Shown: positions 25,753 through 33,864 of the stretch, one piece after another
Layout of the letters: every line of letters begins with the position of its first letter
Numbering within the stretch: position 1 is the stretch's first letter
From: RGIG4608 sp964534905
GTDB taxonomy: Bacteria > Bacillota > Clostridia > Oscillospirales > CAG-272
NCBI GenBank assembly: GCA_964534905.1
Contig: CAZHPZ010000002.1
Location: 14,196-78,195, forward strand
Direction of reading: 5' to 3'
DNA length: 64,000 nt
Position numbers and translations under genes: made by a program
The notes under the pieces: model-generated
What the model was told of the DNA's origin: nothing
Databases searched by the model: none
The model's input: the letters and a program-made list of their open reading frames with translations, nothing else

Positions 25753-27258
25753 TTAATTAAGCGAGTATATTTCGGAATACTTTTCCTTAAGATAATCTGT
25801 GAAATACGAGGGATCGAACTTTTCTCCGAGAGCAAGCTCCAAAAGCTCACTCGGATTTTTAAGAGAGCCGTATTTCCATATATGCTCCCTGTTCCATTCG
25901 TTAATCGGAGCAAAATTGCCCTCGGCAAGACATTTATCAACATCAACTGTCTCCTTCATTTTCGCAAGCAGATGTGCACCGTATGCCGAGCCCAATGCGT
26001 ATGAGGGGAAATATCCTACCGCACCGCCTGACCAATGGCTGTCCTGAAGCACACCCTCTCTGTCCGATGGCACCTCAACGCCGAGATATTCGCGGTAAAG
26101 CTTGTTCCACTCATTGGGAAGATCCTTAACCTCCAATTCTCCGCTCATCACTCTTTTTTCAAGCTCATATCGAATAATCACGTGCATGGCGTAGGTAACC
26201 TCGTCCGCCTCGGTTCTTATAAGCGAGGGCTTAACGAGATTTACAGCCTTATAGAAATCCTCTGCCGTATATCCCGCCATCTGCTCGGGGAAGCATTCGC
26301 ATACCTTGGGGAAAATATACTGTGTGAATGCACGGCTTCTTCCGATAATATTTTCATAAAAACGGCTCTGACTCTCGTGTATACCCATTGAAACGCCGCC
26401 GTCAAGAAAGGTATAGGCATATTCATCTGCGGAATTCATATCGTAAAGCGCATGTCCGCCCTCGTGAATCACGCTGTACATTGACGAGGACATATTGTTT
26501 CTTTGATAATTCGTGGTTATACGAACATCGTGATGCGATCCTATGCTCGTTGTAAAGGGATGCTCTGTTGTGCCGAGTCCGCAAACGCCGAGATCTATTC
26601 CCATAGTCTTCATCAAATCAAGCGCAAATTTTTCCTGTGCTGCCTCGTCAAATTCTCCCCATATGCACGAATCGTCAACCTGCTTGCTTTCGCCTATCCT
26701 TTTGATAAGGGGTACAAGTTCTTCTTTTAAGGTATCGAAAAATTCGTCGCACTTTTCCATAGTAAGTCCCTTTTCATACTGATCAAGGCAATAATCATAG
26801 GGGTGCTTTTCGGGAGCGCAGTATCCCGCTACCTTTTTGTTATATTCGAAGATCTGCTCAAGTATAGGGCGGAAGATTTCAAAATTACTTTCTTCCTTTG
26901 CTCTGTGCCAAGCGTCATCGGCTTCTACCAAAAGCTCCTGATATGCGGTATATTCCTTAAGCGGTATCTTTTTCATCTCCTGCATATCGTGATATGCAAG
27001 ATATACCACTCTTCTGTCCTTTTCGCAAAGCTCATCCTTGTGCGAGTCCAGCAGCTCAAGAATTTCGGTCATCTCATCTCCTGTGCTGATCTTATACGCC
27101 TCTTCGCTGAGAACAGAGAGAGCGTGCGCACGGTTAGCCGCGGTTTTCTTCGGTGCAGTTGTAACGCCGTCGTAGTATATCAGCGACATTGCGTGATTGT
27201 ATGCGCTGAATTTCGATTGAAGCTCATAAAGCTTTGTAAGTGCTTCGTTTACAGTCAT
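25753..27258 (-). CDS. Taq-type metallocarboxypeptidase (M32 family)
   Basis: A cytoplasmic zinc carboxypeptidase that trims C-terminal residues from peptides. 501 residues, standard M32 length, mostly helical. The zinc motif is HEGGH in VIHEGGHALYD (about 263-273), followed by the second ligand in GIHESQSRFYENIIGRS. ATG 27258 has AAAGGAG 6 bases upstream; the extra seven codons of the longer reading overlap the previous gene. It follows the barnase-type gene by 11 bases, so the two are one transcript. Confidence 0.94.
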   Translation of the reverse strand: MTVNEALTKLYELQSKFSAYNHAMSLIYYDGVTTAPKKTAANRAHALSVLSEEAYKISTGDEMTEILELLDSHKDELCEKDRRVVYLAYHDMQEMKKIPLKEYTAYQELLVEADDAWHRAKEESNFEIFRPILEQIFEYNKKVAGYCAPEKHPYDYCLDQYEKGLTMEKCDEFFDTLKEELVPLIKRIGESKQVDDSCIWGEFDEAAQEKFALDLMKTMGIDLGVCGLGTTEHPFTTSIGSHHDVRITTNYQRNNMSSSMYSVIHEGGHALYDMNSADEYAYTFLDGGVSMGIHESQSRFYENIIGRSRAFTQYIFPKVCECFPEQMAGYTAEDFYKAVNLVKPSLIRTEADEVTYAMHVIIRYELEKRVMSGELEVKDLPNEWNKLYREYLGVEVPSDREGVLQDSHWSGGAVGYFPSYALGSAYGAHLLAKMKETVDVDKCLAEGNFAPINEWNREHIWKYGSLKNPSELLELALGEKFDPSYFTDYLKEKYSEIYSLN

Positions 27259-27269
27259 ATTTTTCTCCT

Positions 27270-28376
27270 TTAAGCGCAAAATGCGTTTTCAATAAAATAT
27301 TTTTTATCAATATAAATAAATGCAAGCTCAACAATTCCATCATCGGACGTATTCTCGGTCTGAGCGCCTACCCAAAGATTACGTTTTATCACTTCAACAT
27401 ATGCTGTCGGGTTATAATCTTTTTTACTTGAAAGCGTTCCGCCGCCCGTTATATTGCCGAACATCTGTCCCCAGCCATTCTCATAATTGAGATACTCTTG
27501 GAAATCGTTATAGTGGTTGTAGGTATAGAATACGTAGCGCTCGTCCATTTCGATATATCCGTTACCGTTTTTGTCATACTGCGAATAAACTATTCTCGCC
27601 GCACCACGCGTAACATAAGTTCCGGTGTTATAAACCTTGGCAGGATATTTCGGATCACAGTCTGTTCCGGTAGTTCCGATATCTATTTCATAATATTGGA
27701 ACGTTCCGCCGCAGCCCGATATATTAGGCAGCTTAGGTTCATACGGATATTTACTCGTATTTCCCGAAAAACTGCTATGATTACCTCGTGCATATTCGCC
27801 CCATTTGTTACTGTGGCTGCCCTGAAGCTTTGCGGACGTATAGTTAGCGGGGACGGTGGAAAATGCGAGAACGTATGCCGCAACCTCTTCAAGCGTTACG
27901 TAAGCTCCGCCCTTGAATATGCGATTTACTATATTGCCCTCTGAGTCGATTATGTAGTATATATTTCCGTCATCGGAGAATATAGCAGACGTGTTTCTTA
28001 TATATTTACCGTCTTCGGCGGGACGGTTCTCCGCTATCGTCGGAGCCTGATCCTGTGCGTCTATGGAGCCTGACATCAGGTAATGCTGAGATCTGTAATA
28101 AGCGTCCATATACGACGTTGCGGGCGTATAATTTTCATAAAACTCTTCTGTATCCACATCAACATACGGATCGCTCTCCGGTCCGTCATCATCTTCTCCC
28201 GGAATTATGGGAGTGGTATCCTTTTTAGTTGTAGTTGTAGTTGTAGTTGTGGTAGTTGTGGTTGTTGTAGTTGTTGTGGTATTTGTACTTCCCGTTGTAC
28301 CGCCGGGGATAATATCACAAGATACTATCATACTCATAATAACGAGTATAATGAGTAATTTCTTCAAAATCTTCAT
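27270..28376 (-). CDS. Lipid-anchored barnase-type ribonuclease with poly-Thr stalk
   Basis: 368 residues. A signal peptide ends in lipobox MIVSC (Cys20). Residues 33-50 are 18 consecutive Thr, then an acidic linker. From about 160 the sequence follows barnase: VAAYVLAF..VPANY matches the first helix, EPKLP the loop before strand 1, Glu230 in YYEIDIG the general base (Glu73), Arg257/Arg261 in RGAARIVYS match Arg83/Arg87, and His288 in NHYNDF matches His102. An EF-hand-like DKNGNGYIE (268-276) is inserted before the last strand. It should cut RNA outside the cell. No barstar-like inhibitor gene is adjacent. ATG 28376 has AAGGAG upstream. Confidence 0.82.
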   Translation of the reverse strand: MKILKKLLIILVIMSMIVSCDIIPGGTTGSTNTTTTTTTTTTTTTTTTTTKKDTTPIIPGEDDDGPESDPYVDVDTEEFYENYTPATSYMDAYYRSQHYLMSGSIDAQDQAPTIAENRPAEDGKYIRNTSAIFSDDGNIYYIIDSEGNIVNRIFKGGAYVTLEEVAAYVLAFSTVPANYTSAKLQGSHSNKWGEYARGNHSSFSGNTSKYPYEPKLPNISGCGGTFQYYEIDIGTTGTDCDPKYPAKVYNTGTYVTRGAARIVYSQYDKNGNGYIEMDERYVFYTYNHYNDFQEYLNYENGWGQMFGNITGGGTLSSKKDYNPTAYVEVIKRNLWVGAQTENTSDDGIVELAFIYIDKKYFIENAFCA

Positions 28377-28446
28377 ATAATCTCCTTAAATATGCATAAA
28401 CTATATTATTATACCACATTTTTTATCTTTTGAAAAGAGATTAATA

Positions 28447-28475
28447 TTGAATTTTCTTATAAATTGTGTTAAAAT
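28447..28475 (+). promoter_or_regulatory. SigA promoter of xth
   Basis: TTGAAT (28447-28452), a 17-bp spacer, TAAAAT (28470-28475). The opposite strand holds a TATAAT (28413-28408) that may serve the ribonuclease gene; its -35 is poor. Confidence 0.65.
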
Positions 28476-28503
28476 GATCATAATAACTCAAAGGAGATAA
28501 AAA

Positions 28504-29256
28504 ATGAAATTTATATCTTGGAACGTTAACGGCTTCAGAGCGTGTTTAAATAAAGGATTTGCAAATTTTTTTCAAGCGGAGGACGCAGATTTCTTTTCAA
28601 TACAGGAATCGAAAATGCAGCCCGGACAAGCCGAATTCAATCCCGAAGGATATTTTCAATATTGGTACAGCGCGGAGAAAAAAGGATACAGCGGAACGGC
28701 TGTTTTTACAAAGCACGAGCCGATTTCCGTCAGATACGGGCTCGGAATTGACGAGCACGATCACGAGGGACGTGCGATAACTCTCGAATATGACAGCTTC
28801 TATCTCTTAAACGTTTATACCCCTAATGCTCAAAGGGAGTTAACACGCCTTGATTACAGAATGACATGGGAGGATGCTCTTCGCAGCTATATGATTGAGC
28901 TTGACAAGAGCAAGCCCGTTATATATTGCGGAGATCTTAATGTAGCACACAACGAAATAGATCTCAAAAATGCCAAGTCCAACAGAGGAAACGCCGGCTT
29001 TACCGATGAGGAGCGAGGCAAATTCACCGAGCTTCTCGACAGCGGATTTTGCGACACATTCCGATCGCTCTATCCCGAAAAGGAACAATACTCATGGTGG
29101 AGCTATATGTTCAGTGCAAGAGCGAAAAATATAGGTTGGAGAATCGATTACTTTGTGGTTTCCGAGCGTATTTTGAAAAATGTTAAGGAAAGCAGAATTT
29201 ACACCGATATTATGGGCAGTGACCACTGTCCCGTCGGAATAGAGATAGATATATAA
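28504..29256 (+). CDS. xth: Exodeoxyribonuclease III / AP endonuclease
   Basis: Cleaves DNA at abasic sites and removes 3' blocking groups in base-excision repair. 250 residues with SWNVNGFRA at the start, the metal-binding Glu in IQESKM, GDLNVAHNEID, WRIDYFVVS and the terminal SDHCPVG containing the catalytic His. CAAAGGAG precedes the ATG. It is single-gene, ending in a bidirectional terminator shared with tdk. By size and motif it is of the ExoA/XthA type. Confidence 0.96.
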   Translation: MKFISWNVNGFRACLNKGFANFFQAEDADFFSIQESKMQPGQAEFNPEGYFQYWYSAEKKGYSGTAVFTKHEPISVRYGLGIDEHDHEGRAITLEYDSFYLLNVYTPNAQRELTRLDYRMTWEDALRSYMIELDKSKPVIYCGDLNVAHNEIDLKNAKSNRGNAGFTDEERGKFTELLDSGFCDTFRSLYPEKEQYSWWSYMFSARAKNIGWRIDYFVVSERILKNVKESRIYTDIMGSDHCPVGIEIDI

Positions 29257-29292
29257 AAGAAGTCTTCGGTACTTATGTACTGAAGACTTCTT
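29257..29292. terminator. Bidirectional terminator between xth and tdk
   Basis: A 16-bp stem with one wobble (AAGAAGTCTTCGGTAC / GTACTGAAGACTTCTT) and a 4-nt loop, 6 bases before the tdk stop. Confidence 0.85.
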
Positions 29293-29297
29293 GCACT

Positions 29298-29870
29298 TTA
29301 TTTATCCTTTGTTGCCTTTTTCCAGCAGGAATGGCACATTGCTACATAGGAATCGTTACCGCCGAGAAGTATCTGACTTCCCTCTGTGATAACTCTTCCC
29401 TCTTCGTTAATTCTCGCGTTGACTACCGCCTTTTTACCGCATGAGCAAATCGTCTTTATCTCACTTATGGAATCGGCAATCTCAAAAAGCCTATGACTTC
29501 CCTCAAATGTATGAGTTAAGAAATCTGTTCGAAGTCCGAAGCAAAGCACGGGAATATCAAGCTCATCTACTATCCGACGCAGACCGTTTATCTGCGATGC
29601 GGTAAAGAATTGGCACTCATCGGCAATTATCACGTGACAGCTTCGATGATTTTTAAATTCCTCGAAAATATCGGTATCGGGTGTAATTATATATGCCCTT
29701 TGCTCAAGTCCTATACGAGAGCGTATTATTTCCGCTCCGTCTCGGGTATCAACGGACGGCTTTATAAGCCACACCTTCATTCCGCGCTCCTCGTAATTAA
29801 ACTTTGTTATAAGAGCATTTGCTGTCTTGGAGGAGCCCATAGCACCGTATTTAAAATATAATTTAGCCAT
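29298..29870 (-). CDS. tdk: Thymidine kinase
   Basis: Phosphorylates thymidine (and deoxyuridine) with ATP for nucleoside salvage. 190 residues, type II kinase: P-loop GAMGSSKTAN (8-17), Walker B-like VIIADECQF with the catalytic Glu, a lasso-loop region and a zinc site from Cys pairs CSCGKK and CHSCWKK. ATG 29870 has GGAGAG 7 bases upstream; the TTG 6 bases earlier is less suited. It starts 2 bases after the peptidase T stop, so it is cotranscribed with it. Confidence 0.95.
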   Translation of the reverse strand: MAKLYFKYGAMGSSKTANALITKFNYEERGMKVWLIKPSVDTRDGAEIIRSRIGLEQRAYIITPDTDIFEEFKNHRSCHVIIADECQFFTASQINGLRRIVDELDIPVLCFGLRTDFLTHTFEGSHRLFEIADSISEIKTICSCGKKAVVNARINEEGRVITEGSQILLGGNDSYVAMCHSCWKKATKDK

Positions 29871-29872
29871 TA

Positions 29873-31102
29873 TCAAACTCTCCTTGCGTCCTTGGCATTA
29901 AGAATAATTCTTTCCACTATATCGACAACTCTCTCAAGAGATTGAACGGATATATACTCAAAGCGTGAGTGGAAATTCTCACCGCCCGTACAAATATTCG
30001 GGCAAGGAAGTCCCATAAACGAAAGTCTTGCTCCGTCAGTGCCTCCTCTGATAGGAATTATTACAGGCTTAACTCCGACCTGCTCCATAGCTACAGACGC
30101 ACGCTCTACCGTATAGAAATGCTTATCTATGATCTCCTTCATATTGAAATAAGAATCCTTAACGGCCGCTGTGCAGGAGCCGCTTCCGTACTTTTCGTTT
30201 ATCTTATTCGCAACATCGATTATCAATGCCTTTTTAGCATTGAATTTTTCCATATCGTGATCTCTGATTATATAATTTAATGTCGCACTCTCACATTCTC
30301 CGCTCATTTCGATGAGATGGAAAAATCCCTCATATCCATCTGTGCGTGCGGGAATTTCGTCCTCGGGAAGCATAGAATTGAAATCCATAGCCATAAGAAG
30401 TGCGTTTTTCATTTTATTCTTTGCGGATCCGGGATGTATCGAAACGCCGTGAAATTCTATTTTTGCAGCTGCCGCATTGAAGTTTTCATATTCTATCTCT
30501 CCAAGTGCGCCGCCGTCCACGGTATAAGCATAATCGGCACCGAATTTCGCAACGTCAAAGTGATCTGCGCCTCTGCCTATTTCCTCGTCGGGAGTAAAGC
30601 AAATTCTGATTTTTCCGTGCTCCGCTCCGCTCTTTATAATTCTCTCAACGGCACTGACGATTGCACAAACACCCGCCTTATCGTCCGCTCCGAGAAGTGT
30701 GGTACCGTCTGTAACTATCAAATCATTACCGACATAATTATTAAGCGAGGGGTACTCCTCCTTTGTAAGGTATATGCCCTTTTCGCTGTTAAGACAGATA
30801 TCGTTACCGTCATAGTGAGTTATTTTTGCGTTGATCGGATAATCGGGACACGCGTCGCTTGTGTCCACGTGTGCAACAAGTCCGAGCGTTATCTCGCTGT
30901 CATCGGTATTTGCGGGAAGTGTTGCGTAAAGATATCCTTTATCGTCAAGCTCAACCTCCTCAAATCCTATCGCACAAAGCTCGTCCGCAATAGCTCTGCT
31001 GAGAACGAGCTGCTTCGCGCTACTCGGTACTGTATCACTAAGCTCATCGGACATAGTCGGATAAGAAACATATCTTAAAAATCTTTCTGTTATTTTATTC
31101 AT
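29873..31102 (-). CDS. pepT: Peptidase T (tripeptide aminopeptidase)
   Basis: A cytoplasmic M20 zinc aminopeptidase that removes the N-terminal residue from tripeptides. 409 residues with VAHVDTSD (metal ligand His), LGADDKAGVCAIV (bridging Asp), TPDEEIGRGADHFD (catalytic and metal Glu), the PIRGGTDGARLSFMG loop and the final His in GGENFHSRFE. ATG 31102 is used; GGAGG lies 12 bases upstream, slightly long. An 8-codon upstream extension has no site. Operon with tdk. Confidence 0.95.
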   Translation of the reverse strand: MNKITERFLRYVSYPTMSDELSDTVPSSAKQLVLSRAIADELCAIGFEEVELDDKGYLYATLPANTDDSEITLGLVAHVDTSDACPDYPINAKITHYDGNDICLNSEKGIYLTKEEYPSLNNYVGNDLIVTDGTTLLGADDKAGVCAIVSAVERIIKSGAEHGKIRICFTPDEEIGRGADHFDVAKFGADYAYTVDGGALGEIEYENFNAAAAKIEFHGVSIHPGSAKNKMKNALLMAMDFNSMLPEDEIPARTDGYEGFFHLIEMSGECESATLNYIIRDHDMEKFNAKKALIIDVANKINEKYGSGSCTAAVKDSYFNMKEIIDKHFYTVERASVAMEQVGVKPVIIPIRGGTDGARLSFMGLPCPNICTGGENFHSRFEYISVQSLERVVDIVERIILNAKDARRV

Positions 31103-31137
31103 AAGCCTATATAACCTCCAAAACAATTTTCTTATTT

Positions 31138-31166
31138 AGTATATCATATATTTTTCATCTCGGCAA
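31138..31166 (-). promoter_or_regulatory. SigA promoter of pepT-tdk
   Basis: Minus strand TTGCCG (31166-31161), a 17-bp spacer, TATACT (31143-31138). Confidence 0.55.
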
Positions 31167-31197
31167 GAGCAAAATTAAATAAATTAGCGGTATTTAC

Positions 31198-31226
31198 TTT
31201 ACAAAAAATAATCTATGTGATATAAT
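31198..31226 (+). promoter_or_regulatory. SigA promoter of the acyltransferase operon
   Basis: TTTACA (31198-31203), a 17-bp spacer, TATAAT (31221-31226), 35 bases before the ATG. Confidence 0.65.
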
Positions 31227-31261
31227 TAATTCTACAAATAATCATTAAAGGAACAAAAATA

Positions 31262-32557
31262 ATGAAAGGCTATAAAGGCTTCAGCTGGTTCAAGTTAGAC
31301 AACGCCGCAAAGATATATCCGGCATCGCACAACAGATATTGGAGCAATCTTTTCAGAATGTCCGCCACTCTCGATGAGAATGTGGATCTCGCTGTACTTG
31401 ACGAGGCTGTTAAAAATACTATACCTCGATTTCCGAGCATTGCCGCAAGGCTTTCGGAGGGTGTTTTTTGGTACTATTTGCGCCCCGTTGACACACCTCC
31501 GCCGATCATTGCCGATTACAGCTATCCCTTAGCTCATATGAGCAAAAAAGAAATGAAAAGCTGTGCTTTCCGTGTCATTGTTTATAAAAACAGAATCGCA
31601 CTCGAAATTTTTCACGCACTGACAGACGGAACCGGCGGACTGATTTTTCTGAAATCATTGGTAGCGGAATATCTCGAATTAAAGCATAATATCGAAATCC
31701 CATGCGAATACGGTATACTTTCACGCAAGGAGCATCCGAAGCACTACGAAACCGAGGATTCATATCTGAAAAATTCGGCACCGATAAAGGAAACGAGAAA
31801 GGACAGTGATGCGTGGAGAATCGACGGAACTCCCGAGGAGGACGCATTCTTAAACATCACTAATTTTCAGATGTCCTCGGAGCTCATTCATATTATGGCT
31901 CGTGAGCAAGGCGTTTCGGTTAATACATTTTTATGTGCCGTACTGATGAGAGCAATCCTCAGGCTTGAGGTCGATACGGTTTCAAATCCCAAGAAATACA
32001 AGCCAGTAAAGGTGCTTATTCCCATAAATCTCAGACCTATATTCAACAGCAAGACCTTACGTAATTTTGCATTGTATACCATTCCCGAAATAGATCCGCG
32101 ACTCGGAGATTACAGCATCGAAGAAATATGTAATCTCGTTCATCACAGGGTCGGAATGTACGCAACGCAAAAGAATATGGCAAAAATGATAGAAACCAAT
32201 GTTGCCGATGAGCGTTTGCTGATATTAAGGATAGTCCCCCTCGCCCTCAAAAACATCGTTATGAAGGCGGTATTCAACACAGTCGGCGAAAAGAAATCCT
32301 GTCTGAGCTTTTCAAATCTCGGCGTGGTAAAGCTTCCGGAAAATATGGAGGAGCATATCGAAAGAATTGATTTTATATTGGGACCTCAGGCAAGAGCACC
32401 CTACAACTGCTCCGCCTATACTTACAGAAATATACTAAACGTTACCTTTTCACGTGACATAAAGGAGCCGAAGCTTGAAAAATACTTTTTCGCCGAACTT
32501 CAGTCTCTCGGAATAGAGGTCACGGTGCAATCCAATCAAAGAGACAGGAGGTCATAA
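31262..32557 (+). CDS. Condensation/alcohol-acetyltransferase-fold protein (HxxxDG acyltransferase)
   Basis: 431 residues of the CoA-dependent acyltransferase superfamily (condensation domain, wax-ester synthase/PapA5, alcohol acetyltransferase). The catalytic signature is FHALTDGTGG, His118 and Asp122. Other superfamily features are the N-terminal SNLFRMSATLDENVD strand, and VNTFLCAVLMRAI and PINLRP in the second half. No carrier-protein or adenylation gene lies nearby, so it is not part of a visible NRPS; a free CoA thioester acyl donor is likely. Acceptor unknown. AAAGGA precedes the ATG. First gene of an operon with the zinc-ribbon membrane protein. Confidence 0.8.
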   Translation: MKGYKGFSWFKLDNAAKIYPASHNRYWSNLFRMSATLDENVDLAVLDEAVKNTIPRFPSIAARLSEGVFWYYLRPVDTPPPIIADYSYPLAHMSKKEMKSCAFRVIVYKNRIALEIFHALTDGTGGLIFLKSLVAEYLELKHNIEIPCEYGILSRKEHPKHYETEDSYLKNSAPIKETRKDSDAWRIDGTPEEDAFLNITNFQMSSELIHIMAREQGVSVNTFLCAVLMRAILRLEVDTVSNPKKYKPVKVLIPINLRPIFNSKTLRNFALYTIPEIDPRLGDYSIEEICNLVHHRVGMYATQKNMAKMIETNVADERLLILRIVPLALKNIVMKAVFNTVGEKKSCLSFSNLGVVKLPENMEEHIERIDFILGPQARAPYNCSAYTYRNILNVTFSRDIKEPKLEKYFFAELQSLGIEVTVQSNQRDRRS

Positions 32558-32558
32558 T

Positions 32559-33254
32559 ATGTATTGTGCTAATTGCGGCGTAAAGCTTGCAGACACGGAA
32601 AAAAGATGTCCGCTTTGCGGAACAGAGGCATATCACCCGAGCATTGAACGAGCAGAGGTCGATCCCCTATTTCCGAATAATTATATGCCGAAGAAGGAGG
32701 TCAGCAAGACCGCCGTTGAGATATCGGTGCTCACCTTATTTTTAATAGCGTTTTCGGTGCCGTTATACATAGATTATATCATCACTTCAAGTATTACGTG
32801 GTCGGCATACGTTGCCCTGTCCGTTCTTCTCACCTATCTTGTAGCGGTGCTTCCTACATGGTTCAAGCGTCCGACGCCTGCAGTATTCGTACCCGTTGAT
32901 TTTCTGGGCATTGCGTTCTTGCTGCATTACATAAATTACGCAACTAACGGAGACTGGTTCTTAAGCTTTGCTTTTCCCGTGGTTCTCTACCTCGGAACAC
33001 TTGTAACAACCTGCTCGGTGCTTATGTTTTATCTCAAAAAGGGATATCTTTATGTTATCGGCGCTTTCTTTATAGCACTCGGAGTTTTCATAAACATAAT
33101 AGAGCTTTTCCTCTCGATAACCTTTACACCCATTCGCTTTATAGGTTGGTCTATGTGTGCGACAATTCCTCTTGCCCTTTTCGGTCTTGCAATTATTATT
33201 ATTGCCATAAATAAAAACGCGCGAGAAATTCTCGCACGAAAGCTTCATTTTTAA
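32559..33254 (+). CDS. Zinc-ribbon membrane protein, DUF6320 type
   Basis: 231 residues. Residues 3-21 form a zinc ribbon (CANCG...CPLCG), followed by about six hydrophobic helices from residue 50 to 222. This layout matches DUF6320 proteins, function unknown. It starts 1 base after the acyltransferase stop, and AGGAGG lies at the end of that gene. The pairing suggests it supplies membrane attachment or substrate handling for the acyltransferase, but nothing in the sequence proves it. Confidence 0.72.
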   Translation: MYCANCGVKLADTEKRCPLCGTEAYHPSIERAEVDPLFPNNYMPKKEVSKTAVEISVLTLFLIAFSVPLYIDYIITSSITWSAYVALSVLLTYLVAVLPTWFKRPTPAVFVPVDFLGIAFLLHYINYATNGDWFLSFAFPVVLYLGTLVTTCSVLMFYLKKGYLYVIGAFFIALGVFINIIELFLSITFTPIRFIGWSMCATIPLALFGLAIIIIAINKNAREILARKLHF

Positions 33255-33271
33255 TTCTTAAGGAGAAAAAT

Positions 33272-33826
33272 ATGAGAAAAAATTTCGGTTCCAAAACTTG
33301 GGCTTATCCTATGCCCGTATTTATCATCGGCACATACGACGAAAGCGGTATGCCAAATGCTATGAATGCAGCTTGGGGCGGTATATATGATACCAATCAA
33401 ATTATGATCTGTCTTGCTCACGAGCACAAAACAACCGATAATATTAAAAGAAGAGGTGCGTTTACCGTTAGCTTTGCTACTGCAGAAACCGTAATTTCCT
33501 GCGATTACGTAGGTCTTGTATCGGCAAATGATGTCCCCGACAAATTTGCAAAAAGCGGATTTCATGCAACAAAAAGCGATATTGTTGACGCTCCGATAAT
33601 TGACGAGCTTCCTATGACTCTCGAATGCAAGCTCATAAAATTCAATGAAGACGGAATATGCATAGGCGAGATAGTCAACGTATCCGCAGACGAAAAACTA
33701 CTCACGGAGAGTGGCAAGATCGACGTCAAAAAGCTTGATCCGATCACATACGACAGCTGCTCTCATTCATATATAAGACTTGGTGAAAAAGTGGGACAGG
33801 CGTTCTGCGACGGAAAGAAAATATAG
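33272..33826 (+). CDS. Flavin reductase-like protein (FMN-binding split barrel)
   Basis: 184 residues with the family pattern: MPVFIIGTYDESGMPNAMNAAWGG near the start binds flavin, then HKTTDNIKRRGAFTVSF and CKLIKFNEDGICIGEIVNV. It would bind FMN and reduce it or act as an NAD(P)H:flavin oxidoreductase. A 17-base gap with AAGGAG separates it from the DUF6320 gene, so it is probably the third gene of that transcript. The physiological partner is unknown. Confidence 0.88.
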   Translation: MRKNFGSKTWAYPMPVFIIGTYDESGMPNAMNAAWGGIYDTNQIMICLAHEHKTTDNIKRRGAFTVSFATAETVISCDYVGLVSANDVPDKFAKSGFHATKSDIVDAPIIDELPMTLECKLIKFNEDGICIGEIVNVSADEKLLTESGKIDVKKLDPITYDSCSHSYIRLGEKVGQAFCDGKKI

Positions 33827-33830
33827 TACA

Positions 33831-33864
33831 AAATATGCTGTTGCTAAGCAACAGCATATTTTTT
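33831..33864. terminator. Bidirectional terminator
   Basis: A 14-bp perfect stem (AAATATGCTGTTGC and its complement, 3-nt loop) between the flavin reductase and the convergent Cys-rich gene, whose stop codon touches the T-run. Confidence 0.9.

Noticed and set aside
30317..31078. A 253-codon frame antisense to pepT
   Set aside because: Shadow frame with no start signal or family resemblance.
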